NCBI GenBank assembly: GCA_035539175.1
Contig: DATLIY010000009.1
Span: 186,001 to 250,000 of the forward strand
Source of the DNA: Acidisarcina sp.
GTDB taxonomy: Bacteria; Acidobacteriota; Terriglobia; Terriglobales; Acidobacteriaceae
DNA length: 64,000 nt
Direction of reading: 5' to 3'
Shown: positions 9,833 through 18,859 of the stretch, in pieces
Layout: the number at the start of each line of letters is the position of its first letter
Numbering within the stretch: position 1 is the first letter of the stretch
Made by a program: the position numbers and the translations under genes
Notes under the pieces: model-generated
What the model was told of the DNA's origin: nothing
Seen by the model: the letters and a program-made list of their open reading frames with translations, nothing else
The model's database searches: none

Positions 9833-9857
9833 TAAGTAGACATTCTAAGTCTACTTA
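9833..9857. promoter_or_regulatory. Inverted-repeat operator candidate between pabBC and the ECF sigma gene
   Basis: A perfect 9-base inverted repeat, TAAGTAGAC-N7-GTCTACTTA, sits 12 bases before the sigma-factor ATG and just behind a TATACT at 9827-9832 that could be a -10 element. Such a position would let a dimeric repressor block the promoter. No candidate repressor gene is encoded beside it. Confidence 0.5.
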
Positions 9858-9868
9858 TAGGCAGCGAC

Positions 9869-10762
9869 ATGCGTCCGGAACTCGTTCAGGCAGCGAAACT
9901 GTTAGGCAGCAACGATCTCGACTCTGTCAGCGAAGCGCTTCGTCTGATGCAGAGTACGGTGTACTCCTTCAGCATGAAGGTATGTGGCCACCCGGAAGAT
10001 GCTGAAGACACGATGCAGGACGTGCTGATCAGTTCCCTTCCACACCTGGCGAAGATCCATGATCCGAAGGCGCTCGCTGTTTGGCTTTACACCGCCACGC
10101 GCCATCGCTGCTGGCGGTCCAGGCGCAAGAGCGTCTACGCCCCCAAGCAGACACTCTCCCTTGACGACCTGATGCCGGATGACTCCGAGCTGGGGCTTTT
10201 GCTTCAGGATGCAACCGCCAATCCTGAGAGCCACCTCCTGCGTGGAGAAGAAGATCAACTCATCCACAAAGCCATCCTCAGCGTTCCGCCCCAATATCGA
10301 ATCGTGCTGGTTCTGCACGACATGGAAGACCTGAATACTGAACAGATTGCACAGGTCCTCGACATTCGTCCCGGAACGGTGAGGGTACGTCTCCATCGCG
10401 CCCGGCTTTACGTGCGCAGAGAGATGAATCGTCTCCTCGACGAAATTCCAGATCCACGACCCCAGTCGCAACGACGCTCCGGCCATCCCGCGAAGACGCT
10501 GCGACGACCGCAAGAATGCAGAGAGCTCTTTTCCAACCTCTCCGAATATCTTGACGGGAGAGTGGAAGCGGGGAGTTGCGAGGAGATGCGTGGGCATATC
10601 GAGGCCTGCCCTGCCTGCATCGCGTTTCTACAGGATCTCCGCCGGGCGATTGACCGATGCCGTCGTCTGGACCTCAAGTGCGACCCGAAGATTGCGCCGA
10701 AGCTGCGTTCCCTGCTGACCTCCGAATATCTTCGAATGCTTGGCCTGACGATTCCTAAATAA
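9869..10762 (+). CDS. ECF-type sigma factor with C-terminal zf-HC2 zinc finger
   Basis: A 297-residue protein joining an extracytoplasmic-function sigma factor to an anti-sigma-like zinc finger. Sigma region 2 spans about 20-95 (GHPEDAEDTMQDVL, then the promoter-melting helix VWLYTATRHRCWRSRRK). Region 4 spans about 130-180 (VPPQYRIVLVLHDME, then the helix-turn-helix IRPGTVRVRLHRARLYV). Residues about 215-255 form a zf-HC2 module: CRELFSNLSEYLDGR, then HIEACPAC with H243, C247 and C250. This module is normally found at the start of a separate redox- or metal-sensing anti-sigma factor. Here it is in cis and could silence the sigma domain until zinc or thiol oxidation releases it; that is inference. 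The efflux operon begins 93 bases downstream on the same strand and is the obvious target. Confidence 0.88.
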   Translation: MRPELVQAAKLLGSNDLDSVSEALRLMQSTVYSFSMKVCGHPEDAEDTMQDVLISSLPHLAKIHDPKALAVWLYTATRHRCWRSRRKSVYAPKQTLSLDDLMPDDSELGLLLQDATANPESHLLRGEEDQLIHKAILSVPPQYRIVLVLHDMEDLNTEQIAQVLDIRPGTVRVRLHRARLYVRREMNRLLDEIPDPRPQSQRRSGHPAKTLRRPQECRELFSNLSEYLDGRVEAGSCEEMRGHIEACPACIAFLQDLRRAIDRCRRLDLKCDPKIAPKLRSLLTSEYLRMLGLTIPK

Positions 10763-10810
10763 ATACTCTCCATCAATGTAACGATTCTCCGCTCTGTGTC
10801 TTTCTTCTAT

Positions 10811-10835
10811 TGAGAGCGCCTTGAGGCGCCTCTCA
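10811..10835 (+). promoter_or_regulatory. Hairpin in the leader of the efflux operon
   Basis: TGAGAG-CGCC pairs with GGCG-C-CTCTCA around a TTGA loop, ten base pairs with a single bulged base. It sits between the sigma gene and the TolC gene, 20 bases before the TolC ATG. No T-run follows, so an attenuator or mRNA-stabilising hairpin is as likely as a terminator. Confidence 0.4.
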
Positions 10836-10855
10836 GGAAGGCTCGGAGCAAAACG

Positions 10856-12217
10856 ATGCGAACTTTTCTGCGAGGGTGTCTCGCAGTTTTATGCCTGGGC
10901 ATCTCCTGGGTGACAGTTGCCGCGCAGCAGATTCAGCCGCTTTCCCTGCGGCAAGCCGTGGCGATGTCTCTTGAAACAAATCCAGACCGCAAAATGGCCC
11001 GCGCAGATGCAGACTCTGCAAGAGCAGGCTACAGGCTTGCTCGAACGGCGCTCTTGCCGAGCCTCACTTTCAGCGGATCTGCCATGCGCGGGAACGATCC
11101 GGTTTATGCATTTGGCACACGCCTCCGGCAGCAAAACTTTCAACAGAGTGATTTCGCGCTGAACCGCCTGAACCGGCCCACGCCGATCAACAACTTTACC
11201 ACCCGATTTTCTGGCGACTGGACGGCGTTCGACTCCTGGCATACCGAGTTTGAGATTCGCCGAGCGGACCTCCTCGCGAAGAGCAGTTCGCTTGCTGCAG
11301 TTCGCTCCGACGAGGAGGTCGTCCACCGTGTCGTAGCCGCATACCAATCCGTTCTCCTTGCGATGCGGCAGGCAGACCTCGCGGATCATGAGGTCCAGAC
11401 AGCGGAAGCACTGTTGGAATCCAGCGGGAATCGCGTCGCTGCTGGTCTCGCTGTCGATTCAGACGAGCTCATTGCCTCTGCAAATCTAGCCGAGCGGCAA
11501 CAAGAGCAGATCGCAGAGCATGGCAGGGTGGAGATCGCCTGGGCAGAACTCGAGGCCGCAATCGGCACGACTATCCCAGCAGAACAGCGGCAGTTGCAAC
11601 TCCTTTCCGAACGCAAATTTGATCCGGCTCCTCTGCCGGAGCTGGTGATCCTCGCGTTGAAGACAAGGCCAGACCGGCAGAGCCTTAGTCAGGAGAAGGA
11701 GGCGCAGAACACTGCGGTGAAATCTTCGAAGTCCGCCTTTGGTCCGCAGATCAGCACGTTCGGCAGCTGGGAAACCGATAGAGACTCCATCGGCAGCGCA
11801 GGAGGAAATAATTGGCTTGCCGGGGCAGAACTTCGGATAGACATCCTTCCGCTGGGAAAGCGCGAAAGCCTGACTGCGTCCAGGATCGCCCTGCGTAAAG
11901 CTCAGGCCACAGCAGATGCTGCGGATCAACAAATCAAACTGGATGTGACGCGCTCCTATTACGAGCATCTGGCCGCAAGCAGAATGCTGGATGTTGCACG
12001 CGCCTCCACAAGCCAGACCGAGGAGAGCCTGCGAATCCTGAAGGACAGATACGAAGCAGGGCTCACCACGATCACAGAGGTTCTACGTGCGGAAGATGCA
12101 CAACGGCAAAGCCGCACAAACTATTGGAGTGCTGTATCCCAAAATATGATGACCTACGCAAACCTAAGATTTGCTACCGGCACACTGACCGCGGATAGCG
12201 TAGAGGACCTTCAATGA
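10856..12217 (+). CDS. TolC-family outer-membrane efflux protein
   Basis: A 453-residue outer-membrane channel subunit of a tripartite efflux pump. There is a signal peptide (residues 1-23, ending TVAAQ), then two TolC-type repeats. Each has long helices and a membrane beta segment (LRQAVAMSLETNPD and ALLPSLTFSG early; VRSDEEVVHRVVAAYQSV; the second repeat with LPELVILALKTRPDRQSL, LGKRESLTASRIAL and the closing LKDRYEAGLTTITEVLRAE). The last four bases (ATGA) overlap the adaptor start, so the pump genes are translationally coupled. A GGAG lies about ten bases before the ATG at 10856. The substrate is not visible. Confidence 0.9.
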   Translation: MRTFLRGCLAVLCLGISWVTVAAQQIQPLSLRQAVAMSLETNPDRKMARADADSARAGYRLARTALLPSLTFSGSAMRGNDPVYAFGTRLRQQNFQQSDFALNRLNRPTPINNFTTRFSGDWTAFDSWHTEFEIRRADLLAKSSSLAAVRSDEEVVHRVVAAYQSVLLAMRQADLADHEVQTAEALLESSGNRVAAGLAVDSDELIASANLAERQQEQIAEHGRVEIAWAELEAAIGTTIPAEQRQLQLLSERKFDPAPLPELVILALKTRPDRQSLSQEKEAQNTAVKSSKSAFGPQISTFGSWETDRDSIGSAGGNNWLAGAELRIDILPLGKRESLTASRIALRKAQATADAADQQIKLDVTRSYYEHLAASRMLDVARASTSQTEESLRILKDRYEAGLTTITEVLRAEDAQRQSRTNYWSAVSQNMMTYANLRFATGTLTADSVEDLQ

Positions 12218-13332
12218 ACGCTCGTCACAATCATCTTTTCGTACTGCTCTCCGCCCTGTCTGCCACGTTCTATGGCTGTGCCAAAGCGCCATCCACGCCC
12301 GCGTCTCCTCCTGTCGTTACTGGCCTCGCCGTAGAACAGGTTCACTCAGCACAGATCCCACTCCGGATCGATGCCGTAGGCACGGTTCATTCACGGGAAT
12401 CTGCTGTCTTGTCTTCTCAGGTGATGAGGCGGGTAACATCGATCCTTGTACACGAGGGCGACCAGGTGCGGGCCGGTCAGCTTCTTGTAACGCTCGACAA
12501 TGCCCAATCGACATCAGATGTCGAACGCGCACACGCGAACATTTCGAGCAGTGTGGAAGAACTAAAGATCGCGGAAACTGAGTCGGACTTGGCTAAGTCG
12601 ACGCTGGCTCGTTATCAATTACTCCGCGATAGAAAGAGCGTCAGCCCGCAGGAATTTGATGAGGTCCAACGCCGATCCGAGACCGCAGCGGGGCATGTGG
12701 AAGCGGCTCGCTCCAGGCTGCAGGGTGCAAAGTCAGCCGAAGCCAGCGCCCGCACGGTCTCCGGTTACTCACGGCTCTATTCGCCATTTTCTGGCACAGT
12801 GACAGCTCGCCGGGTAGACCCCGGAACAATGGCAATACCCGGTACGCCACTCATCGAAGTAGAGAAGAAAGGCGTGCTCCAGTTACATGTGAACGTAGAT
12901 GAATCTCTGCTTCCCCTATTGCACGACGGGCTACAGATTCCAGTAACACTCGACACTCTTTCGAAGGAATCACTCCAGGGAAGAATTTCACAGATCATTC
13001 CAGCCGCAGATCCGACGAGCCACAGCTTCCTGGTGAAAATAGATCTTCCCGCGGTAGCTGGAATGCGCTCTGGCATGTTCGGCACAGCAGGTATCGAGAC
13101 AAAAGATAGGTCTACGTTACTGGTTCCGCAATCGGCAGTCGTGAATCATGGCTCCCTTGCGAGTCTGTGGGTTCTCGACCAGAATCATGTCGCTTCGTTG
13201 CGCTACATAACTCTCGGTGCGAAGAATGGCACAAACTACGAAGTGCTATCCGGCCTAGCCGCAGGAGAGACGGTTGTCCTCTCCCCTGGTGACCGGGAGC
13301 TGGGTGGCAAGAGGATCGAGGTAAGCCAGTGA
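12214..13332 (+). CDS. RND efflux periplasmic adaptor (lipoprotein)
   Basis: A 372-residue membrane-fusion protein linking the RND pump to TolC. The N-terminus is a short signal with a cysteine in FYGCAKAP, suggesting lipid anchoring in the inner membrane. The lipoyl halves are visible at [31 protein letters not shown] (positions about 70-95) and [15 protein letters not shown] (about 190), separated by a helical hairpin. A beta-barrel domain follows, and the membrane-proximal end carries VPQSAVV. It overlaps the TolC gene by ATGA and the permease by GTGA. It is the middle gene of the operon. Confidence 0.9.
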   Translation: MNARHNHLFVLLSALSATFYGCAKAPSTPASPPVVTGLAVEQVHSAQIPLRIDAVGTVHSRESAVLSSQVMRRVTSILVHEGDQVRAGQLLVTLDNAQSTSDVERAHANISSSVEELKIAETESDLAKSTLARYQLLRDRKSVSPQEFDEVQRRSETAAGHVEAARSRLQGAKSAEASARTVSGYSRLYSPFSGTVTARRVDPGTMAIPGTPLIEVEKKGVLQLHVNVDESLLPLLHDGLQIPVTLDTLSKESLQGRISQIIPAADPTSHSFLVKIDLPAVAGMRSGMFGTAGIETKDRSTLLVPQSAVVNHGSLASLWVLDQNHVASLRYITLGAKNGTNYEVLSGLAAGETVVLSPGDRELGGKRIEVSQ

Positions 13333-16300
13333 AGCAGCATCGCGGAATCGCTGGCAGCATCGCGGCGACCTTCATACATTCAAAGCTGACGCCACTCTTT
13401 ATCATTGCGTCGCTGGTCGTGGGAGCATTCGCCGTCCTGGTGATTCCTCGCGAAGAAGAGCCTCAGATCGTCGTGCCGATGTTTGACGTAACCACTTCGT
13501 TGCCTGGCGCATCTCCAACGGAAGTAGAGCAGCGCGTCACAGTTCCAATCGAAAGGCTGTTGCGCGAAATTCCGGGTGTCGAATATGTCTATTCAACATC
13601 GAGTCCCGGCGCGAGCCTTGTCATCGCCCGCTTCCTGGTTGGCACGCGCGAAGACGATGCCCTGGTAAAGATCTACAGCAAGATCTTTTCAAACATGGAT
13701 CGCTTCCCGCGCGAGGCCTCCCAGCCAATGATCTTGCAACCGACCATTAAAGAGCGCTCCATTGACAACGTTCCTATCCTGTCGCTGACCTTATGGGGGA
13801 AAAACTACAGCTCGTCCCAACTGCGCGCTATCGCCGCAGAGCTTGAGCACAGCATTCAACAGGTCAATGATGTTTCTGAGACAAGTATCCTGGGTGGTCA
13901 GCCGCGGGCGATGCTAGTCCGGCTGAGCGAGGACCGGCTAACTTCCTACTCCATTTCACCAACAGCGGTTGTCAATCACCTCCAGGCTGCAAACGCGCGC
14001 GTACAAGCTGGCCAATATGCCGCTGGCAATCAAGAGTTCCGGGTAGACGCCGGGCAATTTTTCCAGAGTAAAGAGGACCTCGAGAATGTAGTGGTTGGCG
14101 TTGACCGTGGACGCCCGGTATATCTGCGGAACGTCGCCGAGCAGATCGTAGATGGGCCGGCAGAACCAACGAACTATGTCATCTTCGGCAATGGTGCTGG
14201 AGGAGCACAACACGAGGCTGTGGTTGGAGCTGATTTCCCCGCGGTCACCATCACGGTGGCCAAGCGCAAGGGGACAAATGCGACTGACATCGCGAGAGCA
14301 GTTCTGAATCGCGTAGCCGAGATGCGCAAGACCACACTACCCGCCGACCTCAACATCACTACTACAAGAAACTATGGCGACACGGCCAAAGCGAAATCGG
14401 ATGAGTTACTCAAGCATCTGTTGCTCGCAACCCTCTCCGTAACCTTGCTGATAGCAATCTTTCTCGGCTGGAGAGAATCGGGCGTTGTGCTGCTGGCCAT
14501 CCCAGTGACTTTGGCATTGACGCTGGCCATCTTCTATCTCTACGGCTTCACCCTAAACCGTGTCACGCTATTTGCCCTTATCTTCAGCATCGGCATCCTG
14601 GTAGATGACGCTATAGTCGTCGTTGAAAATATGGTTCGTCACTTCCGTCTGCCTGAAAACAAGGGGCGGCCGATCGGCGACGTTGCGATTGAGTCGGTGG
14701 CCGAGGTTGGCAATCCCACCATTCTGGCCACCATTGGCGTGATTGCGGCGATTCTCCCCATGGCCTTTGTTCGCGGGCTTATGGGCCCATATATGCTGCC
14801 AATTCCAATTGGCGCCTCCTCGGCGATGTTGTTCTCTCTCATCGTCGCCTTCGTGGTTTCTCCCTGGGCAGCGCTGCGACTTCTTTCGCACACTGCCGAT
14901 TATGACAAAGACCACGCATCTCAGGAGGATCGCACTACCAAGCTATATCGGCGTGTTATGTCACCGCTGATTCTTTCACGGCGTCACCGTTGGTTGTTTC
15001 TCATAGGAATCGTAGTTCTTCTCCTGCTTGCCTTCGCTCTGGTTCCTCTGAAGCTAGTAAGAGTAAAGATGCTTCCCTTCGATAACAAGAGCGAATTTCA
15101 GGTTATCGTGGATATGCCCGACGGAACTACTCTTGAGCAGACCGCCCGTGTGGCTCAGACGCTAGGTCACTACATCGCACAGCAGCCTGAGGTAGCAAAC
15201 TATCAGGTCTATGCCGGCTTGTCCGGGCCGTATAACTTCAATGGCCTGGTTCGCCATTCCTACCTGCGTCATCAACCGAATCAGGCAGACATACAAGTCA
15301 ACCTTCTACCTATCTCAGAGAGAAGTGCGCAGAGTCATCAAATCGCCAAGAGACTAAGACCGGATCTGGTAAAACTTGGCCTTCCCTTCGGTGCACGCAT
15401 CAAGGTAAGCGAAGTCCCCCCCGGTCCACCTGTTATACAGACTCTCGTGGCCGAGATCTATGGCCCGGACGCTGCCGGACAATTTGATGTAGCACGCCAG
15501 GTAAAACAAATCTTCCAAAAAACCACGGGCGTCGTCGACGTAGACTGGTACGTCGAGGATCCCCAGCCCACAATTACCTTCAAAGTAGATGAAGATAAGG
15601 CCGCGTTACACGGAATTGCGGTCTCCGATGTAGCTCGCGCATTAACCATTGCGGAGTCAGGCGCAGAGGCAGGACGCGTTCACGATGAAGCATCCAGGGA
15701 GCCGGTGCCGGTGACAGTTCAGATGGAGCGGGCTGGCCGTTCCTCCCTGGAAGCACTGGAGGACATCACACTCAACGGCGCGGATGGCAGCATGGTCTCT
15801 CTGCGTGAGCTGACGCAGGTTGAGTATGGGGTTCTACAGCCAAGTATCTATCGCAAAAATATGCGACGTGTTGTCTATGTGACGGGAGACGTTTCCGGCG
15901 CGGAAGAGAGCCCAGTGTATGCGATCTTCAAGATGAATCGAGCCCTTGATCATCTTCAGCTGCCAGCGGGTTATACACTGGCAAGATACAACGCCGTGCA
16001 GCCGGAATCGACCGATCATTATGCGATGAAGTGGGACGGTGAGTGGCAAATCACACTTGAAGTGTTTCGCGATCTGGGACTTGCATTTGCTGCTGTACTG
16101 ATCCTCATCTACGTGCTGGTTGTCGGATGGTTCCGCTCCTTCATCGTGCCAGTAGTAATCATGGCTCCCATCCCTCTCACGCTGGTAGGAATTCTTCCTG
16201 CACACGCACTGCTGGGAGCCTTCTTCACAGCCACTTCCATGATTGGATTTATCGCCGGAGCCGGCATCATCGTTCGCAATTCTATTATTCTTGTGGACTT

Positions 16301-16592
16301 CATAGAGCTTCGGCGCAGAGAGGGGATGCCCCTTGCCGATGCAGTTATTGATGCTGGAGCTGTTCGCTTCCGTCCTATGTTGCTGACTGCTGCTGCGGTA
16401 GTTGTCGGCGCTAGCGTGATTCTCTCCGACCCCATCTTTCAAGGACTGGCGCTCTCGCTTATCGCCGGAGAGGTAGCATCTACATTACTCTCTCGCATTG
16501 CCGTCCCTATCCTCTATTACATAGTCGAGGCGAGCCATGAATCCTTGTCCTCTAATTCACTTCCTCAGGAACCAAAGGAGTCTCTCAGATGA
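13329..16592 (+). CDS. RND efflux permease (HAE/AcrB-like superfamily)
   Basis: A 1087-residue inner-membrane proton-driven pump with the RND layout: TM1, large periplasmic loop, TM2-6, a second loop, TM8-12. The start is a GTG at 13329 whose bases overlap the adaptor stop. TM4 keeps the paired proton-relay aspartates in [14 protein letters not shown]. Other landmarks are REEEPQI after TM1, [14 protein letters not shown] in the porter domain and [15 protein letters not shown] in TM10. The REEEPQI version and the direct link to a DUF2892 gene resemble permeases found near sulfur-oxidation genes in proteobacteria rather than classic drug pumps; that comparison is from memory. It overlaps the next gene by ATGA. 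Confidence 0.92.
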   Translation: MKQHRGIAGSIAATFIHSKLTPLFIIASLVVGAFAVLVIPREEEPQIVVPMFDVTTSLPGASPTEVEQRVTVPIERLLREIPGVEYVYSTSSPGASLVIARFLVGTREDDALVKIYSKIFSNMDRFPREASQPMILQPTIKERSIDNVPILSLTLWGKNYSSSQLRAIAAELEHSIQQVNDVSETSILGGQPRAMLVRLSEDRLTSYSISPTAVVNHLQAANARVQAGQYAAGNQEFRVDAGQFFQSKEDLENVVVGVDRGRPVYLRNVAEQIVDGPAEPTNYVIFGNGAGGAQHEAVVGADFPAVTITVAKRKGTNATDIARAVLNRVAEMRKTTLPADLNITTTRNYGDTAKAKSDELLKHLLLATLSVTLLIAIFLGWRESGVVLLAIPVTLALTLAIFYLYGFTLNRVTLFALIFSIGILVDDAIVVVENMVRHFRLPENKGRPIGDVAIESVAEVGNPTILATIGVIAAILPMAFVRGLMGPYMLPIPIGASSAMLFSLIVAFVVSPWAALRLLSHTADYDKDHASQEDRTTKLYRRVMSPLILSRRHRWLFLIGIVVLLLLAFALVPLKLVRVKMLPFDNKSEFQVIVDMPDGTTLEQTARVAQTLGHYIAQQPEVANYQVYAGLSGPYNFNGLVRHSYLRHQPNQADIQVNLLPISERSAQSHQIAKRLRPDLVKLGLPFGARIKVSEVPPGPPVIQTLVAEIYGPDAAGQFDVARQVKQIFQKTTGVVDVDWYVEDPQPTITFKVDEDKAALHGIAVSDVARALTIAESGAEAGRVHDEASREPVPVTVQMERAGRSSLEALEDITLNGADGSMVSLRELTQVEYGVLQPSIYRKNMRRVVYVTGDVSGAEESPVYAIFKMNRALDHLQLPAGYTLARYNAVQPESTDHYAMKWDGEWQITLEVFRDLGLAFAAVLILIYVLVVGWFRSFIVPVVIMAPIPLTLVGILPAHALLGAFFTATSMIGFIAGAGIIVRNSIILVDFIELRRREGMPLADAVIDAGAVRFRPMLLTAAAVVVGASVILSDPIFQGLALSLIAGEVASTLLSRIAVPILYYIVEASHESLSSNSLPQEPKESLR

Positions 16593-16798
16593 CAGTCGAA
16601 CGCGGCTTACGTTTGTTGGCCGGAATAGTAATTCTCTTATCTCTGGCCCTTGCACACTGGGCCTCTGCGTGGTGGCTTTTGCTGACGGCCTTTGTTGGCC
16701 TGAATCTATTCCAGTCCGCGCTCACCAACTGGTGTCCCGCTATGATGATCTTTCGGGCGATGGGCCTGAAAGATTGCACAACACAATCCACTCGTTGA
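16589..16798 (+). CDS. DUF2892 (YgaP-type) inner-membrane protein
   Basis: A 69-residue protein of the DUF2892 family, the membrane part of the YgaP rhodanese. An N-terminal [10 protein letters not shown] segment is followed by two membrane spans (residues about 7-23 and 28-45) and the conserved NWCPAM motif with the single Cys. Stand-alone copies often accompany persulfide dioxygenase, rhodanese or RND genes. It overlaps the permease stop by ATGA and lies nine bases before the methyltransferase, so it belongs to the efflux operon. Its role is unknown; the Cys in a membrane context suggests thiol or sulfane-sulfur chemistry. Confidence 0.85.
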   Translation: MTVERGLRLLAGIVILLSLALAHWASAWWLLLTAFVGLNLFQSALTNWCPAMMIFRAMGLKDCTTQSTR

Positions 16799-16807
16799 AG
16801 GTAGCCA

Positions 16808-17401
16808 ATGCACGAACGAAGATTCTCTCCCTCGCAGGCTCATAAGCTCGATGCTCCCGAACGCAAGACATGGCTACCTGTAGCAGATGTCCTTGCAGTC
16901 CTGAATCTCGATGCAGGATGGACTGTGGCCGACGTCGGCGCAGGCACAGGCTATTTCGCTCTCCCGTTCGCCAAGGCAGTGGAGACAGGAAGAGTCCTTG
17001 CCGTCGACGTCGAACCAGAGATGCTCGCCAGGCTACAAAGCAAATTACCTGCTTCCGGTATAACGAACCTGGACTGCATCTCAGGCGAGGCGTCTGCCAC
17101 TAGTCTCCCCGATCACAGCTGCGACCTGGTCTTCCTTGCTAACATCTGGCACGAAGTGGATGATCCATCAGCAGTACTTGATGAGGTACATCGAATATGC
17201 AAGAGCCAGGGACGAATCGCAATACTCGATTGGCGCCCTGATGTGGAACAACCACCCGGACCACCGACGGAACACCGCATTTCGCCCGAGAGTGTGGCGA
17301 TAGTACTCTCCGGCGCCGGATTCATCATTCATTCAATATCTGAGGTTGGTACTTATTCCTACATCGTAGTTGCACAGCAGCCGGATGGAGGAGGGTCCTG
17401 A
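16808..17401 (+). CDS. Class I SAM-dependent methyltransferase
   Basis: A 197-residue methyltransferase. Motif I is VADVGAGTGYFALPFA (residues about 40-55), the acidic end of strand 2 is VLAVDVEPEM, and motif IV/V is LVFLANIWHEVDDP. The N-terminus HERRFSPSQAHKLDAPERKTW resembles that of UbiE/ArsM-like small methyltransferases with a HKL-D-P-ER-W segment, seen often beside metal or sulfur resistance genes. The target is unknown. An AAGGTAG ribosome-binding site lies within the end of the DUF2892 gene. It is cytoplasmic and lies in the same operon as the efflux pump. Confidence 0.85.
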   Translation: MHERRFSPSQAHKLDAPERKTWLPVADVLAVLNLDAGWTVADVGAGTGYFALPFAKAVETGRVLAVDVEPEMLARLQSKLPASGITNLDCISGEASATSLPDHSCDLVFLANIWHEVDDPSAVLDEVHRICKSQGRIAILDWRPDVEQPPGPPTEHRISPESVAIVLSGAGFIIHSISEVGTYSYIVVAQQPDGGGS

Positions 17402-17702
17402 ACTTATGCGGTCTACTCAACCAACCATGGATACTCTCCGCGATCAGACCTATAGATCGATGCTTCGCCTTGATGCAGGCAAAGAAGGAGCAGTTCCATC
17501 TCTGTGCGTAGCCCTGGCAGAGGCGTGGAATGCTGTTGGCACAATTGGGGAGTCGAGACAGTTCGGGGAATGGCTGCGGAAGATCACACCAATTTGTCTG
17601 ATCATGATTTCCCATTCACGCTGTTCTGGGAGCGGTGCGACTTATCTGAAACAGCAACAGCGCTATAACAAGCATATTTCAAAGAAAGGCATGCAAACAA
17701 TT
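17402..17702 (+). other. In-frame open stretch ahead of osmC, function unknown
   Basis: Between the methyltransferase and OsmC there are 301 bases that are open in the same frame as OsmC. A possible start is the ATG at 17406, preceded by a GGAGGG about ten bases away. It would add about 99 residues of unrecognised sequence (for example VALAEAWNAVGTIGES) to OsmC. This may be a small gene fused by loss of its stop, a gene remnant, or chance. No membrane segment or known motif is seen. Confidence 0.35.
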
Positions 17703-18116
17703 ATGGAAGTTAAGGTAACCCATCTCGATAACGTAAGATTTTCAATTCAGGCACGGGAACACACAATCATCAGCGATCAGCCCACAGACAACGGTGGCCA
17801 GGATACAGGGATGACGCCGCCGGAACTTCTGCTTGCTTCGCTCGGCTCCTGTGCAGCGTTTTATGCAGCCCAATATTTGAAGACGAGAAATCTTTCCGAG
17901 AGCACCCTCACAGTTACAGTTACTGCCGAGAAGCTAAAACAGCCAGCACGCATGGGAACATTCCGTATACACGTCGACTGCCCCGTACCATTGTCTGAAG
18001 ATCAGAAACAGGCTTTGCTGCGTTCTGTACATCAATGCCTGGTTCATAATACGTTGCTATCGCAACCTGACATAGCTCTAGCCTTGACCACTCCAGAGAG
18101 CATAGTCGCCGGATAA
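17703..18116 (+). CDS. OsmC/Ohr-family peroxiredoxin-like protein
   Basis: A 137-residue OsmC-family protein. The family reduces organic hydroperoxides or reacts with sulfane sulfur through two cysteines. The first Cys is in LLASLGSCAAFYAAQYL near residue 50, and the second in HQCLVHNTLL near residue 115, matching the usual spacing. PPELLLASLGSC is the family signature. The ATG at 17703 gives the usual length; an ATG at 17691 is the alternative, and the whole upstream frame is open. It continues the efflux operon and supports a thiol- or peroxide-stress role for the cluster. Confidence 0.87.
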   Translation: MEVKVTHLDNVRFSIQAREHTIISDQPTDNGGQDTGMTPPELLLASLGSCAAFYAAQYLKTRNLSESTLTVTVTAEKLKQPARMGTFRIHVDCPVPLSEDQKQALLRSVHQCLVHNTLLSQPDIALALTTPESIVAG

Positions 18117-18226
18117 TTGTGTGTGTCATTGTTATAGGTTGCGAAGTAGTTTCTCATGGATGAACATGGGTAAACTACAACAACAATATTGACCATAACC
18201 AGGGACATTAGATACCGAGACGAACC

Positions 18227-18850
18227 ATGCTGAATAGTGAGCAGCGAAAATACCACTGGGACAACATCTATAGAACCCGCGCCGAGCATGAGGTAAGTTG
18301 GTTTGAGGAGGTTCCGGCAGTATCTTTCGAGTTGATTCGAAAAAGCTCGAAAAACCTGAGTGGCGCCATTGTTGATATCGGAGGAGGAAGCTCCCACCTG
18401 GTGGATCTCTTGCTTCGCGCAGGCTTCTCAAACATCAACGTGCTCGATGTGTCGGCTAGCGCGTTGCAGATAGCACAGGCGAGACTCGGCCCGCAGGCGG
18501 CTAAGGTCAACTGGATTGAGAGCGATGTGCTCCAGTGGAACAGAGCACGAGACATTGACATCTGGCATGATCGAGCTGCCTATCATTTTTTGACCGAGAG
18601 GGAGCACAGGACACAGTATGCAAACGTTGCGGCTCGCAGTATTGCTCCCTCCGGAATACTAATTGTGCAGGCATTTGCTCTCGAAGGACCGCGCTCCTGC
18701 AGCGGCTTGCCCGTTCACCGCGAAAGCGCGGAGTCTATCCAGGCCAACTTCGCAGACGACTTTGACTTACTCGACTTTTTTCTACATGAGCACACCACCC
18801 CAAGTGGCACAAAGCAACTCTTTCAAGTATGCAGGTTGCGACGAAGATGA
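18227..18850 (+). CDS. Class I SAM-dependent methyltransferase (WHDRA type)
   Basis: A 207-residue methyltransferase. Motif I is IVDIGGGSSHLVDLLL (residues about 48-64), followed by NVLDVSASALQIAQARLG, WIESDVLQW and the family-specific IWHDRAAYHFLTEREHR. This WHDRA subfamily is common beside sulfurtransferase, ArsR and DUF2892 genes in proteobacteria; its substrate is not known to me. The 110 bases before it contain a loose TAGTTT/AAACTA hairpin but no clear terminator, so it may be the last gene of the efflux operon or have its own promoter. The end is nine bases from the convergent TolC gene. Confidence 0.85.
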   Translation: MLNSEQRKYHWDNIYRTRAEHEVSWFEEVPAVSFELIRKSSKNLSGAIVDIGGGSSHLVDLLLRAGFSNINVLDVSASALQIAQARLGPQAAKVNWIESDVLQWNRARDIDIWHDRAAYHFLTEREHRTQYANVAARSIAPSGILIVQAFALEGPRSCSGLPVHRESAESIQANFADDFDLLDFFLHEHTTPSGTKQLFQVCRLRRR

Positions 18851-18859
18851 TGTGACACC

